Below are positions 33,256 to 40,503 of a stretch of DNA of 64,000 nucleotides, piece by piece (the stretch's first letter is position 1; the number at the start of each line of letters is the position of its first letter). Location of the stretch: contig CBIHOF010000002.1 in the NCBI GenBank assembly GCA_966211955.1, positions 186,001-250,000 on the forward strand, in the 5' to 3' direction. The translations under genes and the position numbers were made by a program. This stretch comes from Albitalea sp966211955. GTDB lineage: Bacteria; Pseudomonadota; Gammaproteobacteria; Burkholderiales; Burkholderiaceae_C. The notes beneath the pieces are model-generated. The model was given only the letters and a program-made list of their open reading frames with translations, was not told the DNA's origin and made no database searches.

Positions 33256-34610
33256 TTGAAGGACATCATGTCGTGCGAGGTCGGCACGTGCTCGCGCGGG
33301 ACGGTGCACGACACCGTCCCCAGGCGCGGCCGCACGCTCGCGCGCACGCCCCCGCCGCCGGCCGGACCGCAGGTGTACAGCGCAGTCACCTCGCGACCGA
33401 GCCGCTCTGCCGCGGCGCGGTCGGCGTGGTTGAGCGCCACGCGCAGGCGCACGTCGCGTGCCTCGCCCGGTGGCATCTGCGCGAGCCAGCGGCCGGCGTC
33501 ATCGGCCAGCACGCTGGTCACGCCGATCAGGTCGACGCGCAGCGGCCCGAGCCCCTGCAGCCGTTCACGCAGCACGTCGGCGGCCAGGCGCGCCCGCGCC
33601 TCGGCCCGTGCACCGGCATAGGAGATCTCGCCTTCGGCCAACCAGCCGCTTTCATGGCACACGTTGACCTTCAACTCGGCCGGCCGCGCATGCCCGCGCA
33701 CGCCGGCCAGGCGCACGCGGTCGGGGCCAAGCTCGGTGACCGTGGCTTCGCTGATATCAGCCACGACATCGGGTGTCAGGTAGGCCCGCGGGTCATGGAC
33801 TTCATAGAGCAGCTGCTCCTTGACGGTGTGCGCGTCGATGCGGCCGCCGCTGCCCCGCGGCTTGGTGATGACGCAGTGCCCGTCGGCATCGATCTCCGCG
33901 ATGGGGTAGCCCAGGCGAGCGAGGCCGGGCACGTCCTTGTAGCCCGGGTCGGCGTAGTAGCCGCCGCTCACCTGGGCGCCGCACTCGAGCAGGTGGCCGG
34001 CCATGGTGGCGCGGCCGAGCCGGTCCCAGTCGTCGCGCGCCCAGCCGAAGTGGGCGAGCGCCGGGCCGACGGTGAGGGACGGATCGGCCACCCGTCCGCA
34101 GACGACGATGTCGGCGCCATCGACGAGTGCGTCGGCAATGGCCTCGGCGCCGATGTAGGCGTTGGCGCTGACGACCTTGAGTGATTGGATGGCCTGGCCG
34201 ATGGCGGCGTCCAGCAAGCCGCGGTGCGGCTCGCCGCTCAGGTCGTCGCCGTGAACGACGGCGACGCGCGGAACGCGCAGCCCCAGCTCGTGGGCGAGTG
34301 CCGCGATACGACGCGCCGCGCCCGCCGGGTTGGCGGCGCCGAAGTTGCTGACGATGCGCACCCCCGAGGCGAGGCAGCGTGCCAGCACCGGGCGCAGCAG
34401 GTCGTCGAGCAGCGGCTCGTAGCCCGCATCCGGGTTGTCGCGCCGCGCCAGCTGCGCCAGCGCGAGCGTGCGCTCGGCCAAGGTCTCGAAGATCAGCACG
34501 GCGGGGCCGCCGGCCGCGATCAGCGCATCGACCACCGGCCCGGCGGCGTCCGTGCGGTCACCTGAAAACCCGGCTGCACAACCGACGCGCAAGACTGCTT
34601 CGCGCTGCAT
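33252..34610 (-). CDS. AtuA-family (DUF1446) protein, acyclic terpene utilisation type
   Basis: 452 residues from ATG 34610, which has AGAGGA before it. Family blocks: RVGCAAGFSGDRTDAA, VLIFETLAERTLALAQ, IVSNFGAANPAGAARRI, ADIVVCGRVADPSLTVGP, GHLLECGAQVSGGYYADPGYKDVP and KPRGSGGRIDAHTVKEQLLYEVHDPRAYLTPDV. AtuA was named for citronellol/geraniol catabolism in Pseudomonas, but most homologues lie in other, unassigned acid-degradation loci, so the substrate here is open. It is the first gene of a three-gene operon with the small partner and a Bug receptor, divergent from a LysR gene. Confidence 0.83.
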   Translation of the reverse strand: MQREAVLRVGCAAGFSGDRTDAAGPVVDALIAAGGPAVLIFETLAERTLALAQLARRDNPDAGYEPLLDDLLRPVLARCLASGVRIVSNFGAANPAGAARRIAALAHELGLRVPRVAVVHGDDLSGEPHRGLLDAAIGQAIQSLKVVSANAYIGAEAIADALVDGADIVVCGRVADPSLTVGPALAHFGWARDDWDRLGRATMAGHLLECGAQVSGGYYADPGYKDVPGLARLGYPIAEIDADGHCVITKPRGSGGRIDAHTVKEQLLYEVHDPRAYLTPDVVADISEATVTELGPDRVRLAGVRGHARPAELKVNVCHESGWLAEGEISYAGARAEARARLAADVLRERLQGLGPLRVDLIGVTSVLADDAGRWLAQMPPGEARDVRLRVALNHADRAAAERLGREVTALYTCGPAGGGGVRASVRPRLGTVSCTVPREHVPTSHDMMSFK

Positions 34611-34669
34611 GGTGTCCTCTTGAACCTGCGAATGCCGGTTCCATGCAGCGAATGTAGGCAGCATGATCT

Positions 34670-34680
34670 ATTCTGTGAAT
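34670..34680. promoter_or_regulatory. LysR-type palindrome in the atuA-like/lysR divergent region
   Basis: ATTC-TGT-GAAT is a perfect short palindrome. It is framed by TGAT and ATCA at 34664-34690 and lies between the divergent starts at 34610 and 34708. It is where a LysR-type binding site would be expected. Confidence 0.35.
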
Positions 34681-34707
34681 TCGGAAATCAGGATGAGTTG
34701 ATCGGTA

Positions 34708-35676
34708 ATGCAAATGAATCTCTCGACCCGGCAGCTGAAGGCGTTTCTCGTCCTGGCCGAGCAGCGCAGCTTCACGCGTGCCGCCGTGCTCACGCACCTG
34801 TCCCAGCCGGCCTTCAGCGCATTGATCCGCTCACTCGAGGACGCCCTGGGGCAGCGGCTTTTCGACCGCAGTACGCGGCATGTCGAGCTGAGCACCGAAG
34901 GCCGGGCGTTCGAAGTCGCGGCGCGCCGCGTGCTCGCCGAATTCGATGGCGCCGTCGCAGGCGCCAAGGACTACGCGGCGCGGCGGCGCGGCCGTGTGTC
35001 CATCGCGCTGCTGCCGTCGCTTGCGGCCGGCTGGCTGCCGGCGGTGCTGGCGCAGTTTCGGGCGGCGTATCCGGGCATCGAGCTCGACGTGACCGACGTG
35101 TTGTCCGAAGCCTGTCTCGAGCAGGTGCGCAACGGCAAGGCTGACTTCGCCATCGCCGCCACGCGGGCCGAGACGCCGGAGCTTCGCGCAGAGCTGTTCT
35201 GCACCGACGGCTTCCACCTCGTGTGTCCCAAGGGGCACCCGCTGGCCAAGGCGACCGAGCTTCGCGCCCGCGACTTCGCGGCTTTCCCGTTCATCCATCT
35301 CTCGCGCACGAGTAGCGTGCGCCAGTACCTGGACGCCGCCATCCACCCCTTGCAGATGAACACCCTGATGGAGGTCGACCAGCTCGCCACCGTCATGGGC
35401 ATGGTTCGGGCGGGACTCGGCATCAGCGTGGTGCCGTCGCTCACCCTGTTCCACTTCCAGCATCCGGAGATCGTGACGCGCAGGCTTGGCTGGACCGGGC
35501 TGACACGCAAGATCTATCTGGTCCGGCGCCGTGACCGCAGCTTGTCGCTGGCGGCGCAGAGCCTGCATGACCTGGTCGTGCAACGCAAGCCGACGCCGGA
35601 TGCCGCCAAGGTCCGCGCGCCGCGCAAGCCGACAAGCACCGACGGCGGCCAGGCGCAGCGCCGCCGCGGGACATAG
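34708..35676 (+). CDS. LysR-family transcriptional regulator of the atuA-like operon
   Basis: 322 residues. HTH about 3-65 (NLSTRQLKAFLVLAEQRSFTRAAVLTHLSQPAFSALIRSLEDALGQRLFDR), effector domain about 90-300. A basic, low-complexity tail of ~25 residues (APRKPTSTDGGQAQRRRGT) follows. It is divergent from the AtuA-like operon with a 97-base shared region, so it very likely controls it. ATG 34714, two codons later, is an equally good start. It converges on the lipoprotein gene at 35686, nine bases away. Confidence 0.9.
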   Translation: MQMNLSTRQLKAFLVLAEQRSFTRAAVLTHLSQPAFSALIRSLEDALGQRLFDRSTRHVELSTEGRAFEVAARRVLAEFDGAVAGAKDYAARRRGRVSIALLPSLAAGWLPAVLAQFRAAYPGIELDVTDVLSEACLEQVRNGKADFAIAATRAETPELRAELFCTDGFHLVCPKGHPLAKATELRARDFAAFPFIHLSRTSSVRQYLDAAIHPLQMNTLMEVDQLATVMGMVRAGLGISVVPSLTLFHFQHPEIVTRRLGWTGLTRKIYLVRRRDRSLSLAAQSLHDLVVQRKPTPDAAKVRAPRKPTSTDGGQAQRRRGT

Positions 35677-35685
35677 CCAGTGGGG

Positions 35686-36051
35686 CTACTCGCGCGATGC
35701 GTACCCGGGCCGCAAGCGCACCTTCGTCGCCAGCCCCGAGGGATCGAACAGCACCACCAGTTCGGTCGCGGCGCGCGTCGTCTTGTCGGCGCCGGGCCAG
35801 CGGTAGACCCACACTTCGTAGCCGCTGTCGAAGGGGATGACGATGGCCTCGCCGAGCGCGGCCAACACATCTGCCTTGTGGCTCTTGCCGACGGCGATCG
35901 TGGCCATGGCGGCCTGCGGTGCCACAGGCTGACCGGTCGGCGTGTGCACGAAGCCGCGGCCGTCCGAGGGTGGATCGAACATGCCCGTCCCGGCGCAGCC
36001 AGCCACGCACAGGCAGGCCAGGCAAGCCGCGGCGCAGGTGGCGCGTCTCAT
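35686..36051 (-). CDS. Small lipoprotein, BamE/SmpA-like
   Basis: 121 residues with a lipobox (CVAGC, Cys19) after a Cys-rich hydrophobic signal. The mature part contains TIAVGKSHKADVLAALGEAIVIPFDSGYEVWVYRW, which resembles the beginning of the SmpA/OmlA (BamE) fold (a short motif used to test how a protein sequence pairs with its neighbour strand). It is not the BamE gene proper, which lies next to fur in most Proteobacteria. Its start overlaps the stop of the upstream lipoprotein gene by four bases, so they are made together. Confidence 0.6.
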   Translation of the reverse strand: MRRATCAAACLACLCVAGCAGTGMFDPPSDGRGFVHTPTGQPVAPQAAMATIAVGKSHKADVLAALGEAIVIPFDSGYEVWVYRWPGADKTTRAATELVVLFDPSGLATKVRLRPGYASRE

Positions 36052-36896
36052 GGGCGGTCGTCCATGTACTCGAACTCCACCCGGGTGTCATCGGGCCAGC
36101 TGTGGTCGCCCAGCGGAAGGAAGTAGGTGCGATCGAGCAGCACCTCGCAATCGCAATAGGGCAAGTCCGACTTCAATCCCGGGTCGTCGCTGGCCATCGC
36201 GTACAGCTGGTCGATGGGCAGCACTTCGCGACGGTCGCCGTGCACCAGCGTCACGCTGAACAGCGGCCGATCGGCGAAGTACAGGTACTTGGCCTGCGTG
36301 CGTTCGCAATAGCGCTTCTTGTCGGTGAAGAGGTCGGCAATGCGGCCGATGGGGCCGTTGTTGGACACCAGGTCCGCCTCCAGGCCCACCATGCATTCGA
36401 GCCGCAGGTCGCCCAGCCGCCGCGTATTCGGTGGCAACCCGGGCGTGCGGATCTCGGTGCGCCACGTCATGCTCAGGCGTTTGCGATTGGGCATGACCAC
36501 GGCGTTTTCCTGCAGCGCCTTGGCGTCTCGCGCCAGCACGAAGCTGTGGTCGGGCGCGATGGGCACCCGGTAGTCGAAGCTGGTGCCGATGACCTCCAGG
36601 ACGATGTGGTCCATGTCGGTCCCCGGCTTGCGCGGCAGCAGCTTGAAGCGAAGCGTGGCATCGGGTGCGATGGCGCCGCGCGCCCGCTCGAAATAGTCCA
36701 TGCCCTGGATCATCTTTCGATAGGACTTCTCGACCGGCTCGCTCGACGCCCCGGTGACGGTGACTTGCGGCAATGCCGTCTTCGGCTTCTCCTGCGCGCA
36801 CAGGGCGCTGCAGCCTGCGAGCAGGGTGACGAACAGCGCGGCCGGCAGCGCGCGACGAAGCGTGCGGAACTGAGAACGGTTGCCAGCCGTGCTCAT
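36048..36896 (-). CDS. Putative lipoprotein of unknown function
   Basis: 282 residues. An Arg-rich N-terminus, a hydrophobic stretch and a lipobox LLAGC (Cys about 29) predict an exported lipid-anchored protein. The mature part has a helical start (SYRKMIQGMDYFERARGAIAPDATLRFKLLPR) and a beta-rich body with several Cys (ECMVGL, YCERTQ, YCDCEVLLDR). I do not recognise a family. It overlaps the next, smaller lipoprotein gene (ATGA), which suggests the two work together in the envelope. Confidence 0.65.
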   Translation of the reverse strand: MSTAGNRSQFRTLRRALPAALFVTLLAGCSALCAQEKPKTALPQVTVTGASSEPVEKSYRKMIQGMDYFERARGAIAPDATLRFKLLPRKPGTDMDHIVLEVIGTSFDYRVPIAPDHSFVLARDAKALQENAVVMPNRKRLSMTWRTEIRTPGLPPNTRRLGDLRLECMVGLEADLVSNNGPIGRIADLFTDKKRYCERTQAKYLYFADRPLFSVTLVHGDRREVLPIDQLYAMASDDPGLKSDLPYCDCEVLLDRTYFLPLGDHSWPDDTRVEFEYMDDRP

Positions 36897-36907
36897 CCGC
36901 CGCCGCC

Positions 36908-37291
36908 CTAGGACTTGTTCAAGGCCACCGCGGCCCGGATGAGCGCCTTCAACGCCTTCTCATCCACCTTGTCGCCTTCCTTGAAATCGATGGCCCGCCG
37001 CGTGTTTCCTTCGAGGCTCGAATTGAAGAGACCGGCAGGGTCCGCCAGGGACGCTCCCTTGGCGAAGGTCATCTTTACGACCTTCTTGTAGCTTTCCCCG
37101 GTGCAGATCAACCCGGCATGCGACCACACGGGGTTGCTCCACTTCCATTCCTCGATCACTTCCGGGTCCGCCGATTTGATGAGGGCACGAATGCGAGACA
37201 ACATCTCGCCCCGCCAATCGCCGAGCTGCGCGATTCTCCGGTCGATCAGCGCTGGGGCGGTGTCGGTGTTCACGGACGTGGTCTTGGTCAT
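36908..37291 (-). CDS. DUF1801 (YdhG/YjbR-like) protein
   Basis: 127 residues. The segment LGDWRGEMLSRIRALIKSADPEVIEEWKWSNPVWSHAGLICTGESYKKVVKMTFAKGASL, followed by SLEGNTRRAIDFKEGDKVDEKALKALIRAAV, is the DUF1801 domain, a small alpha/beta fold with no established reaction. It is often found beside AraC regulators and VOC proteins, as here. It is the last gene of an operon AraC - VOC - DUF1801. Confidence 0.8.
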   Translation of the reverse strand: MTKTTSVNTDTAPALIDRRIAQLGDWRGEMLSRIRALIKSADPEVIEEWKWSNPVWSHAGLICTGESYKKVVKMTFAKGASLADPAGLFNSSLEGNTRRAIDFKEGDKVDEKALKALIRAAVALNKS

Positions 37292-37301
37292 TGCTGCTGC
37301 C

Positions 37302-37709
37302 TCAGCCGCGCGCCTGGATCATCTTCCACCCGTTGCCCGACGGGTCGCGAAAGCCCGCGTCCACCGTGCCGTAGCGGTCCTCGGGGTCCTGCGTGAACTC
37401 CACGCCGCGCTCACGCATGCGGTCCCAGGCTGCGCGGCAGTTGTCCACCTGCAGCACGAGCGGCGGCATCGCGCCCTTGGCCACGATCGCGCGCACCGAC
37501 TGCGCGGTGGCTTCATCGAGCACCGGTGCCCCCGGCGTGAACAGCCCGAGCTGGAATGAGGGCTGGTCCGGGTGCTGGACCGTGAGCCAGCGATAGTCTC
37601 CATTGCGCACATCCGTGTGGACGCGGAACCCGAGTTTGTCGACATAGAACGCGAGCGCTTCGTCTTGATCTCGCACGTACAAACCAACCACCTGAATACC
37701 TTGGATCAT
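37302..37709 (-). CDS. VOC-fold (glyoxalase/dioxygenase superfamily) protein
   Basis: 135 residues with one complete VOC unit: IQVVGLYVRDQDEALAFYVDKLGFRVHTDV at the start and EFTQDPEDRYGTVDAGFRDPSGNGWKMIQ at the end. VOC proteins bind a metal through His/Glu residues; substrates range from antibiotics to lactaldehyde-type adducts. The catalytic His at the usual first position is replaced here (VVGLYV rather than xHxxxx), so it may bind rather than transform ligand. Its start overlaps the AraC stop (ATGA). Confidence 0.83.
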   Translation of the reverse strand: MIQGIQVVGLYVRDQDEALAFYVDKLGFRVHTDVRNGDYRWLTVQHPDQPSFQLGLFTPGAPVLDEATAQSVRAIVAKGAMPPLVLQVDNCRAAWDRMRERGVEFTQDPEDRYGTVDAGFRDPSGNGWKMIQARG

Positions 37710-38197
37710 GGGACCTCCTGTTGATCGGGGCCATTTATACCGTCGGCTATCCGGCGCCGCTTCTCCGAAACTGCGGTCTTGAGATCGGGCCGATGCGCGG
37801 CACTGACGATGCAGGCGGGCACACGGTCGAGCTCGTGCGCGGCGCCCCGGTGGCGTGCGCGCACCGCACCCGGGTTCTCGCCGGTGATGTCGCGAAAGGT
37901 GCGGCCGAAAGTGCCCAGGCTGCCCCAGCCGGTCTGGAAGGCGATGTCGGTGATGGGCAGGTCGGTGTCGCGCAGCAGCGCGGTGGCCCGCTCGATGCGC
38001 CGCGTGAGCAGGTAGCGGTGGGGCGGCACGCCGAAGGCCTGCTTGAACGATCGCGCGAAGTGCGCCTCGGAAACGCCGCTCACGCTCGCCAGCCGCGGCA
38101 CGGGCCAGGCTTCGTGCGAGGCGGCGTCCATGCGGTCCTTTGCGCGCAGAAGGCGGCGCAGCAACTCGGGGTCTTGGCTGAGAGGGTCTGTGTTCAT
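37706..38197 (-). CDS. AraC-family transcriptional regulator (short)
   Basis: 163 residues. The double HTH occupies about residues 12-110, at the N-terminus rather than the C-terminus: LLRAKDRMDAASHEAWPVPRLASVSGVSEAHFARSFKQAFGVPPHRYLLTRRIERA, then ITDIAFQTGWGSLGTFGRTFRDITGENP. The remaining ~50 residues are basic and have no ligand-binding domain. Such short AraC proteins commonly control an adjacent VOC gene, here joined by a four-base overlap. ATG 38197 (GGTGA upstream) is preferred to the ATG at 38266. Confidence 0.83.
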   Translation of the reverse strand: MNTDPLSQDPELLRRLLRAKDRMDAASHEAWPVPRLASVSGVSEAHFARSFKQAFGVPPHRYLLTRRIERATALLRDTDLPITDIAFQTGWGSLGTFGRTFRDITGENPGAVRARHRGAAHELDRVPACIVSAAHRPDLKTAVSEKRRRIADGINGPDQQEVP

Positions 38198-38372
38198 GTC
38201 ACCGTTGAGGCTCGTCCCTCCGACGGCGGACGTACCAGTGCGGAGGGGGACCTGGGTGCTTGGCACGCAGGATCCACGGTACGCGATTCTCGACCAGGCT
38301 GTGTTTGACCCGACACGCTGGCGAGGACATCGCGGCGCCTCCCGGATCGTTCACTGCGGATCGATGAAAGAC

Positions 38373-39278
38373 TTACTTCTTCATCGTCGCCTGGATCGCC
38401 ATCAGCTTGTCGCTTGCCAGGCGCGGCTCCTTCTTGAGCTGTCGTACTTCGCTGGACAGGATGATCTCCGTGTCGGACAGCACCGGCTTGGCATCCAACA
38501 CCTGCTCGACATCGCGTACGCTGCGATGGAAGTCGGTCGCGTCGGCCGACACCTTGATGCGGCGTGCGGCCGCAGGGCCGATGGTGTCGTTGACGGTTGC
38601 CTGCAGGACCACACTGTTGACACCGATCGCGTACTGCCCAAAGTCCGCGGAAGGCAGCGTCAATTGACGCTTGTCCTCGGGCAAGTCCTGCCACGCCTGG
38701 GCGGCCCGCCCGAGATCTAGCAGCGCCTCGCGGTTGGATGGCTTGGCCGCGAGCTGCTGAAGTCGCGGGGCACTCAGCGAGAAAGGCTTGAACCGCAAGA
38801 CCGTGTCTGTCTTGTCGGCGGTGGCGGCGACGAGTTCCGGGTTGGCCGCGAAGAGCTCGTCGAGCGTGACGTCCAGCGTGCGATAGACCAGTACGACAGG
38901 CGCCTTGCTGCTCAGCTTGCAACCCACGATCTCGATGGACTTCGCCGGCGGAGGCGTGAGGCCAGCCACGATGCGCGCCTTCTCCTTGGTTGGCGGATGC
39001 ATCAGCAGCTGCAGGTCGGCGTCGGTGGTATCGCAGCTGACCTTGCAGTCCAGTTCGCCACGCGCGTTGGAGGCGTTCGGACACGAGGCGCCTTTGTAGT
39101 CTGCTGCCACGCGCTTGACCACGAAGCCGCCGACCTCGGCAAAGGGCTTGCCGAGCTGGTCTGCCACCTTGTCGCGCAGCCGCACGCTGACCTTGATGGA
39201 GACGGTTTCCGTCGCCGCTGCAACGCTGCTGCCAAGCAGCCATGCGGCAATGACGGGAACGAAGGGGATGCACTTCAT
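38373..39278 (-). CDS. Exported protein of unknown function
   Basis: 301 residues from ATG 39278, which overlaps the stop of the upstream gene (ATGA). A signal peptide of about 21 residues (MKCIPFVPVIAAWLLGSSVAAA) is followed by TETVSIKVSVRLRDKVADQLGKPF. Four Cys in the first ~100 mature residues suggest disulphides. The rest is a mixed alpha/beta domain with no motif I recognise. Coupling to a two-helix membrane protein suggests a periplasmic/membrane pair. Confidence 0.6.
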   Translation of the reverse strand: MKCIPFVPVIAAWLLGSSVAAATETVSIKVSVRLRDKVADQLGKPFAEVGGFVVKRVAADYKGASCPNASNARGELDCKVSCDTTDADLQLLMHPPTKEKARIVAGLTPPPAKSIEIVGCKLSSKAPVVLVYRTLDVTLDELFAANPELVAATADKTDTVLRFKPFSLSAPRLQQLAAKPSNREALLDLGRAAQAWQDLPEDKRQLTLPSADFGQYAIGVNSVVLQATVNDTIGPAAARRIKVSADATDFHRSVRDVEQVLDAKPVLSDTEIILSSEVRQLKKEPRLASDKLMAIQATMKK

Positions 39279-40042
39279 GAGGAAGCTCCTTGCGGTTTGG
39301 CCCACTTCAGCAGCAGGCCGCCGAACACCACCATGCCGATGAATAGCACGGCCTTCTGCAGGGGCGTGGCCCAGACCCAGAAGTTGAACCAGCGACGCGG
39401 CTGCACGCGGCACACGCCGTCGTCCAGGCCCTTGTCGAACACGGCGAAGGCCTTGAGATTGATCGGCGACAAGCTCGCCTGGTCCTGGTTGTCCGGCTTC
39501 AGGCGCACTCGGAACCGATAGCTGAACTCGGGCCGCAAGTCCCGCAGCACGATCTGCACCTGATGGCGCAGCGCCTGCGTGCCCGAGTCTTCGCACAGCG
39601 AGCCGGGACAACTCAGGCCGGTCATCGGATGGAAGGCGAGGTCGTCGGGCTCGACGATCATCCCTTGTCGATAGGGCTCGTCGAATAGGATGGTGTTGAT
39701 GAGTGCGTCATGCCCCTCGAACATCAGAGGCACGCTCTTGGGCATGGCCCCCGCGATGCGCGCTGTCACCAGCACCTGGCCAGTGCTGCCCATGCGCTTG
39801 TCGAGCACGAAGACACAGCCACCCAGGAAACTGTCGACCAGTTCCTTGATCTGCGTGTTGGCGAAGACGATGAAGAGGGGCACGGTCGCGAGAATTGCGA
39901 GGCCGCTCGCCGAACGGGTCAGCGGCCCTGTCCAGGCAAGGACGGTTTCGAAGAAGCTCGGTGGCTTCTCGGAAGAGAAGCTCTGCGGATCCTCGTCGGA
40001 TGAGGTTTCATCCGGAATACGCTGGAGATTGTCTTGGCTCAT
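39275..40042 (-). CDS. Two-helix inner membrane protein of unknown function
   Basis: 255 residues. An acidic cytoplasmic N-terminus, one membrane helix at about 44-62 (SGLAILATVPLFIVFANTQI), a periplasmic domain of ~150 residues with a CPGSLCED Cys pair, and a second helix near the C-terminus (AVLFIGMVVFGGLLLKWA). I do not recognise a family. It is the first gene of a two-gene unit with the exported protein at 38373; the four-base overlap implies equal synthesis. It could anchor or sense that partner. Confidence 0.55.
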   Translation of the reverse strand: MSQDNLQRIPDETSSDEDPQSFSSEKPPSFFETVLAWTGPLTRSASGLAILATVPLFIVFANTQIKELVDSFLGGCVFVLDKRMGSTGQVLVTARIAGAMPKSVPLMFEGHDALINTILFDEPYRQGMIVEPDDLAFHPMTGLSCPGSLCEDSGTQALRHQVQIVLRDLRPEFSYRFRVRLKPDNQDQASLSPINLKAFAVFDKGLDDGVCRVQPRRWFNFWVWATPLQKAVLFIGMVVFGGLLLKWAKPQGASS

Positions 40043-40503
40043 GGCACCTGTCCTCGAACGCTGACTTTCCGATCGGGATTCAAGCGCTTCGTCGGTGTCC
40101 GTGCATCACCTGTGTTGAGGAGAACGCCACGCGGCCGAGGTTCGTCAACCTGCGCCCGGACAGGCAGCTCAGGAAACCCTCCGCCTGCGCCCGCGCGGAG
40201 GGCAATGCGCTGCGTCACTCGAGCGCGAGCTGCCGGTCGGCGCGCACCACACGTCCGCCCCGTAGCGTGAAGGCCGGCTGGTCATGCGTGCCACGCCAGC
40301 GACACACCCACACCTGCGGATGACCAGACATTTCGTCAGGCCGACCCATCCATCGCAGCAGCAGCGCCGCTCGACGAGGCCTCTTGGCGCCTGCCGCGGT
40401 TTGCTCCAATCGTCGAGAAGGCTTCGACAAGCTCGGCCCGAACGGTGATCAACCAGAGGCTTCGGCAAGCCGCCGCACGCGAATCTCGCACCAAGACCGG
40501 GAG
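40043..40503. repeat. Intergenic stretch with a REP-like element
   Basis: No gene is supported in these 461 bases. At 40421-40445 there is GCTTCGACAAGCTCGGCCCGAACGG, written here only as positions with the core TTCGACAAGCTC and CCGAACGG, which resembles a dispersed intergenic repeat of beta- and gammaproteobacteria. On the reverse strand, 40215-40331 reads a short protein-like stretch (WRGTHDQPAFTLRGGRVVRAD) that may be a gene remnant but is too short to call. Confidence 0.35.

Noticed and set aside
40215..40331. Short protein-like stretch (MSGHPQVWVCRWRGTHDQPAF and on)
   Set aside because: Only 38 residues, no ribosome-binding site and no recognised family; mentioned only as a possible remnant.
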